DNA from: Lachnospiraceae bacterium
Lineage (GTDB): Bacteria; Bacillota; Clostridia; Lachnospirales; Lachnospiraceae
Direction: 5' to 3'
DNA: 64,000 nucleotides
NCBI GenBank assembly: GCA_024687205.1
Contig: JAILES010000061.1
Span: 34,212 to 98,211 of the forward strand
Shown piece after piece: positions 27,801 to 35,212 of the stretch. Below the pieces are notes generated by a model. That model was not told where the DNA came from. It saw only the letters and a program-made list of their open reading frames with translations, and made no database searches. The translations under genes were made by a program, and so were the position numbers. Numbering within the stretch: position 1 is the stretch's first letter; each line of letters opens with the position of its first letter.

Positions 27801-29275
27801 GTTCCATGGATATGTATGTGGGCAACGGAGCCAGCTATCTGGATGTGGCCGTGGAATCCGCAAAGCGCGGTGTGGATAATATGAGGGAAAGCGATGAAGT
27901 GGGGGTGCTTGCCTTTGATGATACTTACACCTGGGCGCACAGGCTTTCCTATGCGGATGATAAGGAAGCTATAAAAGACGATATTGAGACCATCGGAAGC
28001 GGCGGCGGTACCGTGATCCAGCCGGCACTCGAAGAAGCAAGAGTGGCACTGGGATCAAGTAATGCACAGGTAAGGCACATAATACTGCTTACCGATGGCT
28101 ACGGTGAATCCAGCGACTTCAGTCAGGTCATCGACAGGATAGTAAATGACGGTATCACCCTTTCTACCGTTGCGGTAGGTTTTGATTCCGATACACAGCT
28201 GATGCAAAGACTGGCCAACGAAGCCGGCGGACGTTATTATTTCACCGACGGACGTTCCGATCTGCCCAGGATCTTCGCGCAGGAAGTATATATGGGCGGC
28301 GATACCTATATCAAGAACGGTGATTATGAAGTGCTGACAGGCATGAAGCATGAGATCACCGACGGGCTCTTTGAAGACGGATGGCTCAACATACTCGGCT
28401 ATGTGGCTGCAAGCCCCAAGGAAGGATCTTCACAGCTGCTTACTTCCGCAGCAGGTGATCCGCTGCTTACGGTATGGCAGTACGGTCTGGGCAAGACCGC
28501 CGCATGGAATACGGATGCGGACGGCAAGTGGACAGCCAGCTACAGCGGAGAAGATGATTATGCTGCAATGTGGAAGAGGCTGGTGGACTTTACTTCGGGC
28601 ACTCCTGCGATAGGAGACGATTACGTTGAGACCGAGAACAAGGACGGACGTACCCTGGTCACTTATCACACATCAAGTTATCAGGATTCCACCGCCATCG
28701 AAGGTATGTATACGGGACCTAAGGGTGATACAGGAGAAGTGACATTTACGGCAAGGGAACCGGGTGTATACGAGACTTATCTGGATACCGCGGATACCGG
28801 TCTGTATTATATCAACGTAAAACGAAGCGACAACGGACAGGTGACCGGAGCCATGATGAGCGGTGCAGTGGTCCAGTACAGTGATGAATACCGCTTTGAT
28901 GTATCGGACGTGGCCTTCAATTCTTTGGTGGACCAGTACGGCAGGCATATCACTCTTGAGGACGATCCTTTTTCAAAGCTGGATATAAAGAAGATCGCAA
29001 GAAGGGATATCACTCCTCTGCTGATAGCGCTGGCGGTCATACTCTTCCTTTTCGATATAGCGGGCAGAAGGTTCGGTTTTGAACCCGTGTTCAGAAAGAA
29101 GAAACGTAAGACGGTGCCTGAAGAAACAGAGGAAGAAGTGACAGAGGAAGTAATTGAAGAAACTGCTCCCGACGTTAAAAAGAAGAAAAAGAAAGTTAAG
29201 AAGAAAGCAGCGGCAGAAGAGGAAGAACTGGATACTTCCGCGCTGCTAAAGAGAAAGAAAGACAGGAATCTGTAG
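24812..29275 (+). CDS. Giant membrane protein with three von Willebrand A modules (BatA-like)
   Basis: 1487 residues. The N-terminus has the BatA pattern: two hydrophobic segments (about 5-23 and 55-75) around a charged loop. vWA-1 follows with MIDAS motif DNSLS (D95). A transmembrane pair lies near 588-640. vWA-2 has DMSVS (D653) and VVLTDGRET. A segment with a GATase-like look (VICCGGQDSYMIGG) leads to vWA-3 with canonical DHSGS (D994) and ILLTDGYGE. A last membrane helix (LLIALAVILFLFDIAG) is followed by a Lys/Glu-rich tail. Family BatA/BatB proteins usually have one vWA domain each, so this looks like a fusion of several Bat-type units. With MoxR and DUF58 it likely forms an envelope-associated complex. 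Confidence 0.85.
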   Translation: MVFSSMWPLAFLAVIPIIIILYLLKPRGTDTEISSNILWEKLFKNVSSKTFFEKFIQDLLMYLQILIMILLMLALMAPQIMLRTRTGGSTVLVIDNSLSMQHTGADGRSRLDEAKARASSYVTAAAGDVSVISVCGESRILIASTRDSSSLKNVISGLKAADREGSFADAYQMIDSLHADHVVVYTDGDGVEGVAEYAEELKAQVINVGKPVYNVSLDYMAMTEKGTAADGGVLADATVRYTNYGDEAASFELTFYDADGSILAVKPVKVDAGASASVLAEDISVKGDYISGRLSGVSYEGGKNKDSLSADDSIYALRVSASSAKGLLVSAGNSFVERAYFASTGTDLTRAANDNVLAASAYDVVIYDAGYSKKYTPTVSDKESDSKKDATAKVNFFDIAADGKAKKQNVVVEVKDCELTKGLGDFKLGVNLTNTFDKPEWATSFMESGGECVGYYGINGDHKEVVIGFDIRESDFALKAEFPVFVAETVSYLADSHLLAKNSYELGEALEFNPSAEPDTAERQMFRIDVEGETETLTIDKAGLYAINAGEHREYFYVKLGTAGRDGRKDAADISGMGNAEAVLARQSLRNALLIIAIVLLLIEWILYVRRMNYKKKFYLIARTVILLLLILALMGLKLPKNTKETTTVFLVDMSVSDTENLEAFDEYISNSLKKMPPNNRYAIISFGRDAVVEQFVTDRNMYMGLSGEADETATNFEMALQRASALLPADTASRIVVLTDGRETAGNLENVKGLFEGGDISLEAVVIPADTKNDVYLSDVDMPDVLHQGEEYYITVKAQSNYDTNAVIEIYSGDKLVASEEVTLKKGSNSFVFEEEVSEEALESYEVKIRAEGDGCAENDTYSAYSRVEEAPKVLVLRGSAENSTAFEKLLEAAHVNAEFVKASKAPDTLMGMLEYRTFILENVYRDELPDGFVDNLETYVKDYGGGVICCGGQDSYMIGGYNDTPIETVLPVNMELRGTLEIPSTAIVMVIDHSGSMDMYVGNGASYLDVAVESAKRGVDNMRESDEVGVLAFDDTYTWAHRLSYADDKEAIKDDIETIGSGGGTVIQPALEEARVALGSSNAQVRHIILLTDGYGESSDFSQVIDRIVNDGITLSTVAVGFDSDTQLMQRLANEAGGRYYFTDGRSDLPRIFAQEVYMGGDTYIKNGDYEVLTGMKHEITDGLFEDGWLNILGYVAASPKEGSSQLLTSAAGDPLLTVWQYGLGKTAAWNTDADGKWTASYSGEDDYAAMWKRLVDFTSGTPAIGDDYVETENKDGRTLVTYHTSSYQDSTAIEGMYTGPKGDTGEVTFTAREPGVYETYLDTADTGLYYINVKRSDNGQVTGAMMSGAVVQYSDEYRFDVSDVAFNSLVDQYGRHITLEDDPFSKLDIKKIARRDITPLLIALAVILFLFDIAGRRFGFEPVFRKKKRKTVPEETEEEVTEEVIEETAPDVKKKKKKVKKKAAAEEEELDTSALLKRKKDRNL

Positions 29276-29276
29276 T

Positions 29277-31019
29277 ATGGCATTTGACGGGATAACCGTG
29301 GCCGCCATGGTGGCGGAACTTAAGAATACAATTAAAGACGGAAGGATAAATAAGATAGCGCAGCCTGAAAAGGATGCGCTATTGCTCACGATAAAGGGTG
29401 CGGGGAGCCAGTACAGGCTGTTTATGTCCGCAAATGCATCCCTGCCGCTTATCTATCTTGATGACGAGAACAGGCAGTCTCCCCAGACGGCGCCTGCTTT
29501 TTGCATGCTCATGAGAAAGTATGTGCAGAACGCAAAGATACTCGATATCAGCCAGCCGGGACTGGAGAGAGTCATAAGGATAAAATTAAGCGGCTATAAC
29601 GAAATGGGTGATGAGAGAGTATTAAGCCTTGTGACCGAGATAATGGGCAAACACAGCAACATCATACTGCTTGATGAAAACGATAAGGTGATCGATTCGA
29701 TAAAGCGTGTCTCGGCCATGGTCAGCTCCGTAAGGGAGGTGCTGCCGGGCAAGGGTTATTTCATACCCGACAGCGGCAGGAAGGCGGATCCCTTAAGCGC
29801 AGGTGAAGAGGATTTCCTGGCTGCCTACATTTCGGGAGAGATGAACAACTCTGCCGAGAATGCTTTAAGCGCAGCGTACCAGGGCATCTCCCGTCAGGCG
29901 GCCGAAGAAATACTGTTAAGAGCCGGCGTGGACGGACGTATGGATGTGGCGGAACTCTGTAAAGATCCGGACAGCTTCGGAAGAATAAAGTCTGCATTTC
30001 TTGAACTCTGCGGGATGATAAAGACAGGGAATTTCAAACCCTGCATCTGCTTTGAAAACGGGAAGGCGGCGGAGTATGCGGCTTATGATGTTTCGGGCTT
30101 TTCGCAGAAGGAATATATGGACAGTATCTCGGCCGTGCTGAAGGCATATTATGGCCTTAAGGAAAGGGATGTGCGTACAAAGCAGAAGACGGCGGATCTC
30201 AGAAAGATAGTTCAGACGGCCACCGAAAGATGCGTGAAGAAGCTCCAGATACACGATGCACAGCTTAAGGACGGGGACAGGAAGGATAAGTACAGACTTT
30301 ACGGAGAACTGCTTAATGCCTATGCGTATCAGATTCCGGAAGGCGTTAAGGAATACGAGGCCGAGGATTATATAAACGGCGGGTCCGTGAAGATACCGCT
30401 GGATCCGGAACTCTCCGCCCATGATAACGCGAAGAAATATTTTGACAGATATGCCAAATTGAAACGTACTTTTGAAGCGGCAGTCAAGCTTAAGGAAGAA
30501 GGAGAAGGGGAGCTGGAATACCTTAAGAACACCGCACATTTCCTGGATATGGTCAGCGATGAGAATGACTTAAAAGCCATACGTGAGGAACTTCATGAAG
30601 CCGGCTACATAAAGAAGAGCGGGGAGAAGAAGGGAAGCTTCAGGTCCAGGCCGCTGCATTATGTGACAGAGGACGGCTTTCATATCTACGTGGGAAAGAA
30701 CAATCATCAGAATGATGAACTGACCTTCAAAAAAGCAGACGGCGCCGACTGGTGGTTCCATGCCAAGAAGCTTCCGGGTTCACATGTCATCGTGAAGACC
30801 GAGGGCAGGGAACTCCCCGACAGGGTCTACGAGCAGGCCGCCGCTCTTGCGGCATATTATTCCAAAGCTTCGGAGCAGGAAAAGGCCGAAGTGGATTATG
30901 TACAGAAGAAAAATATCAAAAAACCGGGCGGAGCCGCTCCGGGTTTCGTAGTCTACTATACAAATTTTTCCATGGCCATCAGACCCGGTATAGACGGACT
31001 TACCCTCGTGAAAGAATAA
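29277..31019 (+). CDS. rqcH: Ribosome-associated quality control protein RqcH (NFACT family)
   Basis: 580 residues. RqcH binds obstructed 50S subunits with peptidyl-tRNA and directs C-terminal alanine tailing of the stalled chain. It is often annotated as a fibronectin-binding protein. NFACT-N opens the protein (FDGITVAAMVAELKN), with the conserved GKHSNIILLDE and SVREVLPG regions. A coiled coil spans about 285-430, then NFACT-R: YVGKNNHQNDELTF, DWWFHAKKLPGSHVIV and the terminal KPGGAAPGFVVYYTN. Length fits the family. It starts two bases after the vWA gene and may share its transcript, though the functions are unrelated. Confidence 0.93.
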   Translation: MAFDGITVAAMVAELKNTIKDGRINKIAQPEKDALLLTIKGAGSQYRLFMSANASLPLIYLDDENRQSPQTAPAFCMLMRKYVQNAKILDISQPGLERVIRIKLSGYNEMGDERVLSLVTEIMGKHSNIILLDENDKVIDSIKRVSAMVSSVREVLPGKGYFIPDSGRKADPLSAGEEDFLAAYISGEMNNSAENALSAAYQGISRQAAEEILLRAGVDGRMDVAELCKDPDSFGRIKSAFLELCGMIKTGNFKPCICFENGKAAEYAAYDVSGFSQKEYMDSISAVLKAYYGLKERDVRTKQKTADLRKIVQTATERCVKKLQIHDAQLKDGDRKDKYRLYGELLNAYAYQIPEGVKEYEAEDYINGGSVKIPLDPELSAHDNAKKYFDRYAKLKRTFEAAVKLKEEGEGELEYLKNTAHFLDMVSDENDLKAIREELHEAGYIKKSGEKKGSFRSRPLHYVTEDGFHIYVGKNNHQNDELTFKKADGADWWFHAKKLPGSHVIVKTEGRELPDRVYEQAAALAAYYSKASEQEKAEVDYVQKKNIKKPGGAAPGFVVYYTNFSMAIRPGIDGLTLVKE

Positions 31020-31022
31020 ACG

Positions 31023-31760
31023 ATGATAATAAGACGGAAAGAACATTTCGGTGACAGGAAGCTTAAGAAGGCCGTGATCCCGCCGGGAACAGAGGCGGTT
31101 GAGGACTGGGCTTACGGCGCTTGCGTGAACTTACGAGAGGTATGGTTTCCCACAGGTATCAGGCTGTCCGCTAAAGCATTCGAGGGATCGGAAAACATAG
31201 AAAAAGTCTGCATATATACAATTGAGGAAGAGTTGAATGCAGGCAGGAACGTTAACAGTCTGACGGAGACAGCGGCCCTGGTACTGCTTGTATGGCCGGA
31301 GGAGATGACAGGGCTGCTGACGGATTTTTCGGACGAAAAGCTGTCGGCGCTTATCCGTGATAAGCTGCCCATCTATCTTGAAGAAGCGGATGATAATGGA
31401 TTCAGGCCCTTCCTTGCGGGTGGCGAGGAAGATTACGGTGATGAGGCAAGCGAAAGAGAAGACTACATTTTCAGAAACCGTTTAAGGAAGGTGCGTCTGT
31501 CTCTGGATGCAATGTTTTTAGGAGCGGGAGATCACAGCTTATATATAAGGGAGTGCGGTGCAGACGTGATTCTAAGTGTGCTTAAAAACATTAAGACACG
31601 CAGGGAAGACTATGTAAGCTTATGTTTTGAAAAGGAACTGTTTGACTGCGGGGAGCTTAATGAACTGCCGGAGAGGGCGGCAGAGGATGCCGAACTGAAA
31701 GCCTTACTTATAAAGCATTCGGGAGTAAAAGCTGATACTCTTGATAAGCTTGAGATTTAG
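31023..31760 (+). CDS. BspA-like leucine-rich repeat protein, hypothetical
   Basis: 245 residues, no signal peptide or membrane segment. The first 70 residues contain one or two units like those of BspA-type leucine-rich repeats (KAVIPPGTEAVEDWAYGAC, LREVWFPTGI, AKAFEGSENIEKVCI). The rest is charged and helical, unassigned. It follows rqcH by three bases and is probably cotranscribed. The T-rich stretch after the stop (from 31763) has only a weak AAGC/GCTT stem. Function unknown. Confidence 0.6.
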   Translation: MIIRRKEHFGDRKLKKAVIPPGTEAVEDWAYGACVNLREVWFPTGIRLSAKAFEGSENIEKVCIYTIEEELNAGRNVNSLTETAALVLLVWPEEMTGLLTDFSDEKLSALIRDKLPIYLEEADDNGFRPFLAGGEEDYGDEASEREDYIFRNRLRKVRLSLDAMFLGAGDHSLYIRECGADVILSVLKNIKTRREDYVSLCFEKELFDCGELNELPERAAEDAELKALLIKHSGVKADTLDKLEI

Positions 31761-31796
31761 GGCTTTTTTATTTTTTTGAAAAAATTTTTGAAAAAT

Positions 31797-31830
31797 TGAA
31801 AATTTCCGGCGGTCTCATTCGTTTTATTAA
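31797..31830 (+). promoter_or_regulatory. Candidate ECF-type autoregulated promoter
   Basis: Upstream of the sigma factor, an A-rich tract leads to GAAAATTTCC and, about 16 bases on, TCGTTTTA. This spacing and sequence style resemble ECF promoters (AA-rich -35, CGT-like -10) rather than sigma-A sites. Autoregulation is an inference from position only. Confidence 0.3.
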
Positions 31831-31864
31831 CAGAGAGCGGGATAAGGGAGTAACAAACAGACAG

Positions 31865-32383
31865 ATGCAGAGCAAAGAAGCAAAAGCAAGATTAAGCGAT
31901 ATGATCGATCAGTATCAGGATCTGGTCTTTACTGTCTGTTACCGTTATACCTCCGATTATTTCGCATCCCAGGACCTTGCCCAGGATACCTTCATAACGG
32001 CTTATGCGCATTTGGACGAGATCGAAGCCGGAAAGGAGAAAAGTTATCTGGCAAGGGTGGCCGTAAACCACAGCATAGACTACTTAAGAAAGCGGAAACG
32101 TGAGGAATTACAGCCGGATGAAGAACTGGCTGAGATCCCGGAAGAGACATCCGGTGTGGAAAGAGAGGCGGAAGAAAGGGATCTGAGAAGGGAACTGGAA
32201 GAAAGATGCAGGAAACTTAAGGATCCTTACGCCGAAGTGGCATACAGGTATTTCTACAGGGAACAGACTGCGGAAGAGATATCCGAGCAGCTTAATGAAA
32301 AGGCTGCGACGATAAAGACCAGGATATACCGCGCAAGGGATATGCTGAGGGAGATCTACAGAAAGGAGGGCATGCAGCGATGA
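31865..32383 (+). CDS. ECF-type RNA polymerase sigma factor
   Basis: 172 residues from the ATG at 31865; AAGGGAG lies 14 bases upstream, so the start is not certain. Region sigma-2 is clear (YQDLVFTVCYRYTSDY, ASQDLAQDTFITAYAHLDE) and region sigma-4 has YAEVAYRYFYREQTAEEISEQL followed by the recognition helix TIKTRIYRARDMLREI. No extra domains. The four-base overlap with the next gene, a one-helix membrane protein, suggests a sigma/anti-sigma pair that senses an envelope signal. Confidence 0.88.
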   Translation: MQSKEAKARLSDMIDQYQDLVFTVCYRYTSDYFASQDLAQDTFITAYAHLDEIEAGKEKSYLARVAVNHSIDYLRKRKREELQPDEELAEIPEETSGVEREAEERDLRRELEERCRKLKDPYAEVAYRYFYREQTAEEISEQLNEKAATIKTRIYRARDMLREIYRKEGMQR

Positions 32384-32757
32384 CTGATAAAGAACTTGAA
32401 CAGCTGATAGCAGATATAGAAAGTGAAGAACTCTTACATGCACCGGCTAACTTAAAGTCTGACATCTTTGAACGGATCGAGCGTAAAGAACAGGCGATAA
32501 AAGCGGGAAAGAGAAACAAAAAGCTTGGCTTTATCGTTTACACGCTGGAAGTGATGGCAGTTTCGGCAGCCGCCGTAGCCCTGATAATGCTGCAGCCTCT
32601 TAGTAAGGGAGATCTGTTTGCGGAAAAGGATAATACAACTTGGAACTATGAGGATGAAGAGTTATCCGGTCAGGTTCTGGAATGGACAGGCAGGATAGTA
32701 AGCTTCGGAGATTTTATGAATAAGGGATCAGAGGAAGATCCCGGGGAGGTTAAGTGA
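32380..32757 (+). CDS. Single-pass membrane protein, putative anti-sigma factor
   Basis: 125 residues. An acidic cytosolic N-terminus of about 47 residues is followed by one membrane helix (about 50-69, FIVYTLEVMAVSAAAVALIML) and a short outer part. It lacks the His-Cys-Cys zinc motif of ZAS-type anti-sigma factors. Its place directly after and overlapping the sigma gene is the main reason for the call; sequence alone would make it hypothetical. Confidence 0.5.
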   Translation: MTDKELEQLIADIESEELLHAPANLKSDIFERIERKEQAIKAGKRNKKLGFIVYTLEVMAVSAAAVALIMLQPLSKGDLFAEKDNTTWNYEDEELSGQVLEWTGRIVSFGDFMNKGSEEDPGEVK

Positions 32758-33299
32758 TGAAAGCTAAAAAAAGAAACGGATTCTGGACATTTTGTTTTTC
32801 CTTCGTACCCGGCTGTGCCGAGATGTACTGGGGATATCTGCAGATGGGGATGAGCCTTTTGCTTCCCTTCATGCTGCTGATAATGATGGCGGCACTGCTT
32901 TCGATGGAAGAGATACTTTTCCTTGACGTGATCGTTTATGTATATGCCTTCTTCCACGCAAGGAATATGGCACACATGTCCGAAGAAGAAGTATCACAGA
33001 CGTCAGATGCACCGGTACATATCCTTGAAGGCATAGTACAGCCCATGGATATCATACGGAGTAAGAAGGCTTCGCTGGCTGCGGGAATACTGCTCATAGT
33101 ATTCGGGGTATATTCACTGCTTAAGAATCTGTACAGGATGATACCCATGAGCGACTTCTTAAACAGCATTTTCAGAGGAATACTGAATTTCGTGCCTCAG
33201 GCCGCAGCCGCTGTGGCAGTGATATTACTGGGACTCTGGCTGATAAGCGGGAAGAAGCGTGAGCTTGATATGGAACTGCTGGAAGACAAGCAGGCATAG
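32757..33299 (+). CDS. Multi-pass membrane protein of the sigma-factor operon
   Basis: 180 residues, starting at 32757 in a TGATG overlap with the gene before; GGAGGT lies upstream. About four hydrophobic segments occur: two near residues 30-65, one near 105-125 (ASLAAGILLIVFGVYSLL) and one near 145-165. The opening (GFWTFCFSFVPGCAEMYWGYLQMGMSL) resembles TM2/Yip-like small membrane proteins common in clostridia. Function unknown; probably part of an envelope-stress response with its neighbours. Confidence 0.6.
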   Translation: MKAKKRNGFWTFCFSFVPGCAEMYWGYLQMGMSLLLPFMLLIMMAALLSMEEILFLDVIVYVYAFFHARNMAHMSEEEVSQTSDAPVHILEGIVQPMDIIRSKKASLAAGILLIVFGVYSLLKNLYRMIPMSDFLNSIFRGILNFVPQAAAAVAVILLGLWLISGKKRELDMELLEDKQA

Positions 33300-33310
33300 G
33301 AGGTGTAAGC

Positions 33311-33616
33311 ATGGAAGAGACCAAAGAAATAAGAAGACACCGTGTGGGTACCATAACCCTGGGGCTGACGTTGATGATCTTCGGTATCGTTTATCTGCTG
33401 AGACTTTTTATACCGGACATGCCGCTTGAACCCATAATCCATATATGGCCGGCAGTACTGGTAATACTCGGTGCGGAAGTCCTGTTCGCAGGGATCGGGA
33501 AAAAGGATTTCGTCATAGATAAAGCTTCCGTGATCCTGCTTTTCCTGGAAGTGTTCTTTCTCTTCGGAATGGCAGCGGCAGAGACTATCCTGAAATATAT
33601 GGAAGCGGCGATATAA
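33311..33616 (+). CDS. Small membrane protein with LiaF-like transmembrane region
   Basis: 101 residues with three hydrophobic segments. The pattern GTITLGLTLMIFGIVYLLRLF (with one substitution here), then a short loop and PAVLVILGAEVLFAG, is typical of the LiaI/LiaF-type transmembrane region (DUF5668). Such proteins sit in envelope-stress operons of Firmicutes. It is the last plus-strand gene of this group and converges with the minus-strand lipoprotein ten bases on; no strong terminator is seen between them. Confidence 0.6.
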   Translation: MEETKEIRRHRVGTITLGLTLMIFGIVYLLRLFIPDMPLEPIIHIWPAVLVILGAEVLFAGIGKKDFVIDKASVILLFLEVFFLFGMAAAETILKYMEAAI

Positions 33617-33626
33617 AAGGAGCGGC

Positions 33627-34112
33627 TTATTTATAAAAATCCACGGAACCGTCTATGCCGTCATCTTCGGATCTGCCGCTCATCCAGCCGAGAGTGTTAT
33701 CGCTATTCAGCCAGAAATAACCGTCACCGTCGGTATAGACTGTTTCTTCAGAGTCAGCGGTAATGTGGGTATAGCTTGCGCCGGTATATTCAACAAGACC
33801 GGTAGAATCGTAGTAGGTAGCTGATATATCCCACTTTCCCGTGGTACCGTCGTCATAAACATATTCCGCAGATATGCTGTATTCGTTTTCACCGGCGGAC
33901 TTTATATTGAGCACCCGGCTTTCCGTACTGTAGGCTTCCCAGCGCCCGGAAAAGTCGGGTGCTTTATTTTCTTCTTTGGTACCGATGGACTGGACCGCGT
34001 CTTTGGCGTCTATGACCGTATTGCGTATTTCCGGTTCCAGGTTATTGGCGCCGCAGCCGCCAAGCAATGAAAGGCAAAGGGTGAGTGTAAGCAGTAATCC
34101 TCTTTTTTTCAT
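33627..34112 (-). CDS. Small lipoprotein, hypothetical
   Basis: 161 residues from the ATG at 34112, chosen because GGGAGG precedes it and the signal peptide then begins MKKRGLLLTLTLCLSLLGGC with lipobox LGGC. The mature part is small, polar and beta-rich: FSGRWEAYSTESRVLNI, YSISAEYVYDDGTTGKWDISATYYD, and a closing TLGWMSGRSEDD. This looks like a small beta-barrel lipoprotein seen in many Lachnospiraceae; no function is known. It has its own minus-strand promoter. Confidence 0.7.
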   Translation of the reverse strand: MKKRGLLLTLTLCLSLLGGCGANNLEPEIRNTVIDAKDAVQSIGTKEENKAPDFSGRWEAYSTESRVLNIKSAGENEYSISAEYVYDDGTTGKWDISATYYDSTGLVEYTGASYTHITADSEETVYTDGDGYFWLNSDNTLGWMSGRSEDDGIDGSVDFYK

Positions 34113-34141
34113 GATATCCTCCCAAAACAATGATTGACATG

Positions 34142-34170
34142 ATTATAATGAACAGAGGGTATAAGGTCAA
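34142..34170 (-). promoter_or_regulatory. Sigma-A promoter of the minus-strand lipoprotein
   Basis: Read on the minus strand: TTGACC (34170-34165), 17-bp spacer, TATAAT (34147-34142). Near-perfect consensus, about 30 bases upstream of the start codon. Confidence 0.75.
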
Positions 34171-34190
34171 CAGAAAGTGTGCCTTTTGAC

Positions 34191-34219
34191 TTGCTTTATT
34201 CAATGATTCGGTGTAATAT
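34191..34219 (+). promoter_or_regulatory. Candidate promoter of the opp operon
   Basis: TTGCTT (34191-34196), 17-bp spacer, TAATAT (34214-34219). A better -35 hexamer, TTGACT at 34186, would need a 22-bp spacer. The predicted leader before oppB is about 50 bases. Confidence 0.45.
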
Positions 34220-34278
34220 ATATTGACTGACTTTGGCAGGCAGGATTTTTTTGTTTCCCGAAAGGGAAGGGAGTATAC

Positions 34279-35208
34279 ATGAATTCCAAGACGATTTCTT
34301 ATATTTTAAGACGTATAGTGCTGGCGGTGATCACTGTGTGGGTGGTCATCACGGTTACTTTTTTTGTTATGCACGCGGTTCCCGGCGGCCCCTTCGTAGG
34401 TGAAAAGGCTATATCGGAAGCAGCCCAGAAGGCTCTGGAAGCCAAGTACGGACTGGATAAACCGCTGTTTACCCAGTATGTGACTTATCTTAAAGATATA
34501 GTCACGAAGTTTGATTTCGGTCCTTCATTAAAGCAGAGAGGACGTACGGTCATCCAGATCATAGGGGACGGAATGAAGACCAGTGTGCGCATAGGTCTCA
34601 TTGCTGCTGTGATAGCACTGATCTGCGGTGTCGTCATGGGTTCGTTTGCGGCACTTAAGAGAAATACCATAGCCGACAGGCTGATAATGGTACTGACCAC
34701 AGCCTTCGTATCCATGCCCTCATTCATCATGGGTTCGCTGCTGCTGGTCATCTTTGCGGTGAAGCTCAAGGTACTGCCCGCCAACGGTGCTTCCGCAGGC
34801 GGAATGATACTTCCGGTCATCACGCTTTCGCTTTCACCCATGGCTTATATCACAAGACTTACCCGTTCATCCATGCTGGATGTGCTGGGACAGGATTATA
34901 TCAGAACCGCAAAGGCAAAGGGCGTACCCAGGGTACGTATAATATTCGGGCATGCACTTAAGAATTCACTGCTTCCCGTAATCACGTATTTCGGTCCCAT
35001 GCTTGCTTATATAGTAACAGGCTCACTGGTCGTTGAGCAGATCTTTGCGGTGCCCGGAATAGGGCGTGCATACATCACGAGCATCACGGGACGTGATTAT
35101 CCCATGATCATGGGAACTACCATCATACTAGCGGCCCTGATAGTAATAATGAACCTGGTCAGCGATATACTTTATAAGATCGTGGATCCCAGGATCACAT
35201 TGGAGTAG
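34279..35208 (+). CDS. oppB: Oligopeptide ABC transporter permease OppB
   Basis: 309-residue inner-membrane permease of a peptide importer. Six membrane helices; the DppB/OppB opening (YILRRIVLAVITVWVVITVTFFV, then HAVPGGPF) is typical. The EAA loop that docks with the ATPases is seen in DYIRTAKAKGVPRVRIIFGHALKNSLLPV. First of five genes in the order B-C-D-F-A, so both ATPases and the binding protein are supplied together. Substrate class (di- or oligopeptide) cannot be told from this subunit. Confidence 0.92.
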   Translation: MNSKTISYILRRIVLAVITVWVVITVTFFVMHAVPGGPFVGEKAISEAAQKALEAKYGLDKPLFTQYVTYLKDIVTKFDFGPSLKQRGRTVIQIIGDGMKTSVRIGLIAAVIALICGVVMGSFAALKRNTIADRLIMVLTTAFVSMPSFIMGSLLLVIFAVKLKVLPANGASAGGMILPVITLSLSPMAYITRLTRSSMLDVLGQDYIRTAKAKGVPRVRIIFGHALKNSLLPVITYFGPMLAYIVTGSLVVEQIFAVPGIGRAYITSITGRDYPMIMGTTIILAALIVIMNLVSDILYKIVDPRITLE

Positions 35209-35212
35209 AGAA

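Noticed and set aside
34186..34224. TTGACT with TATATT as the opp promoter
   Set aside because: Spacer would be 27 bp; TTGCTT-N17-TAATAT nearby is better spaced.
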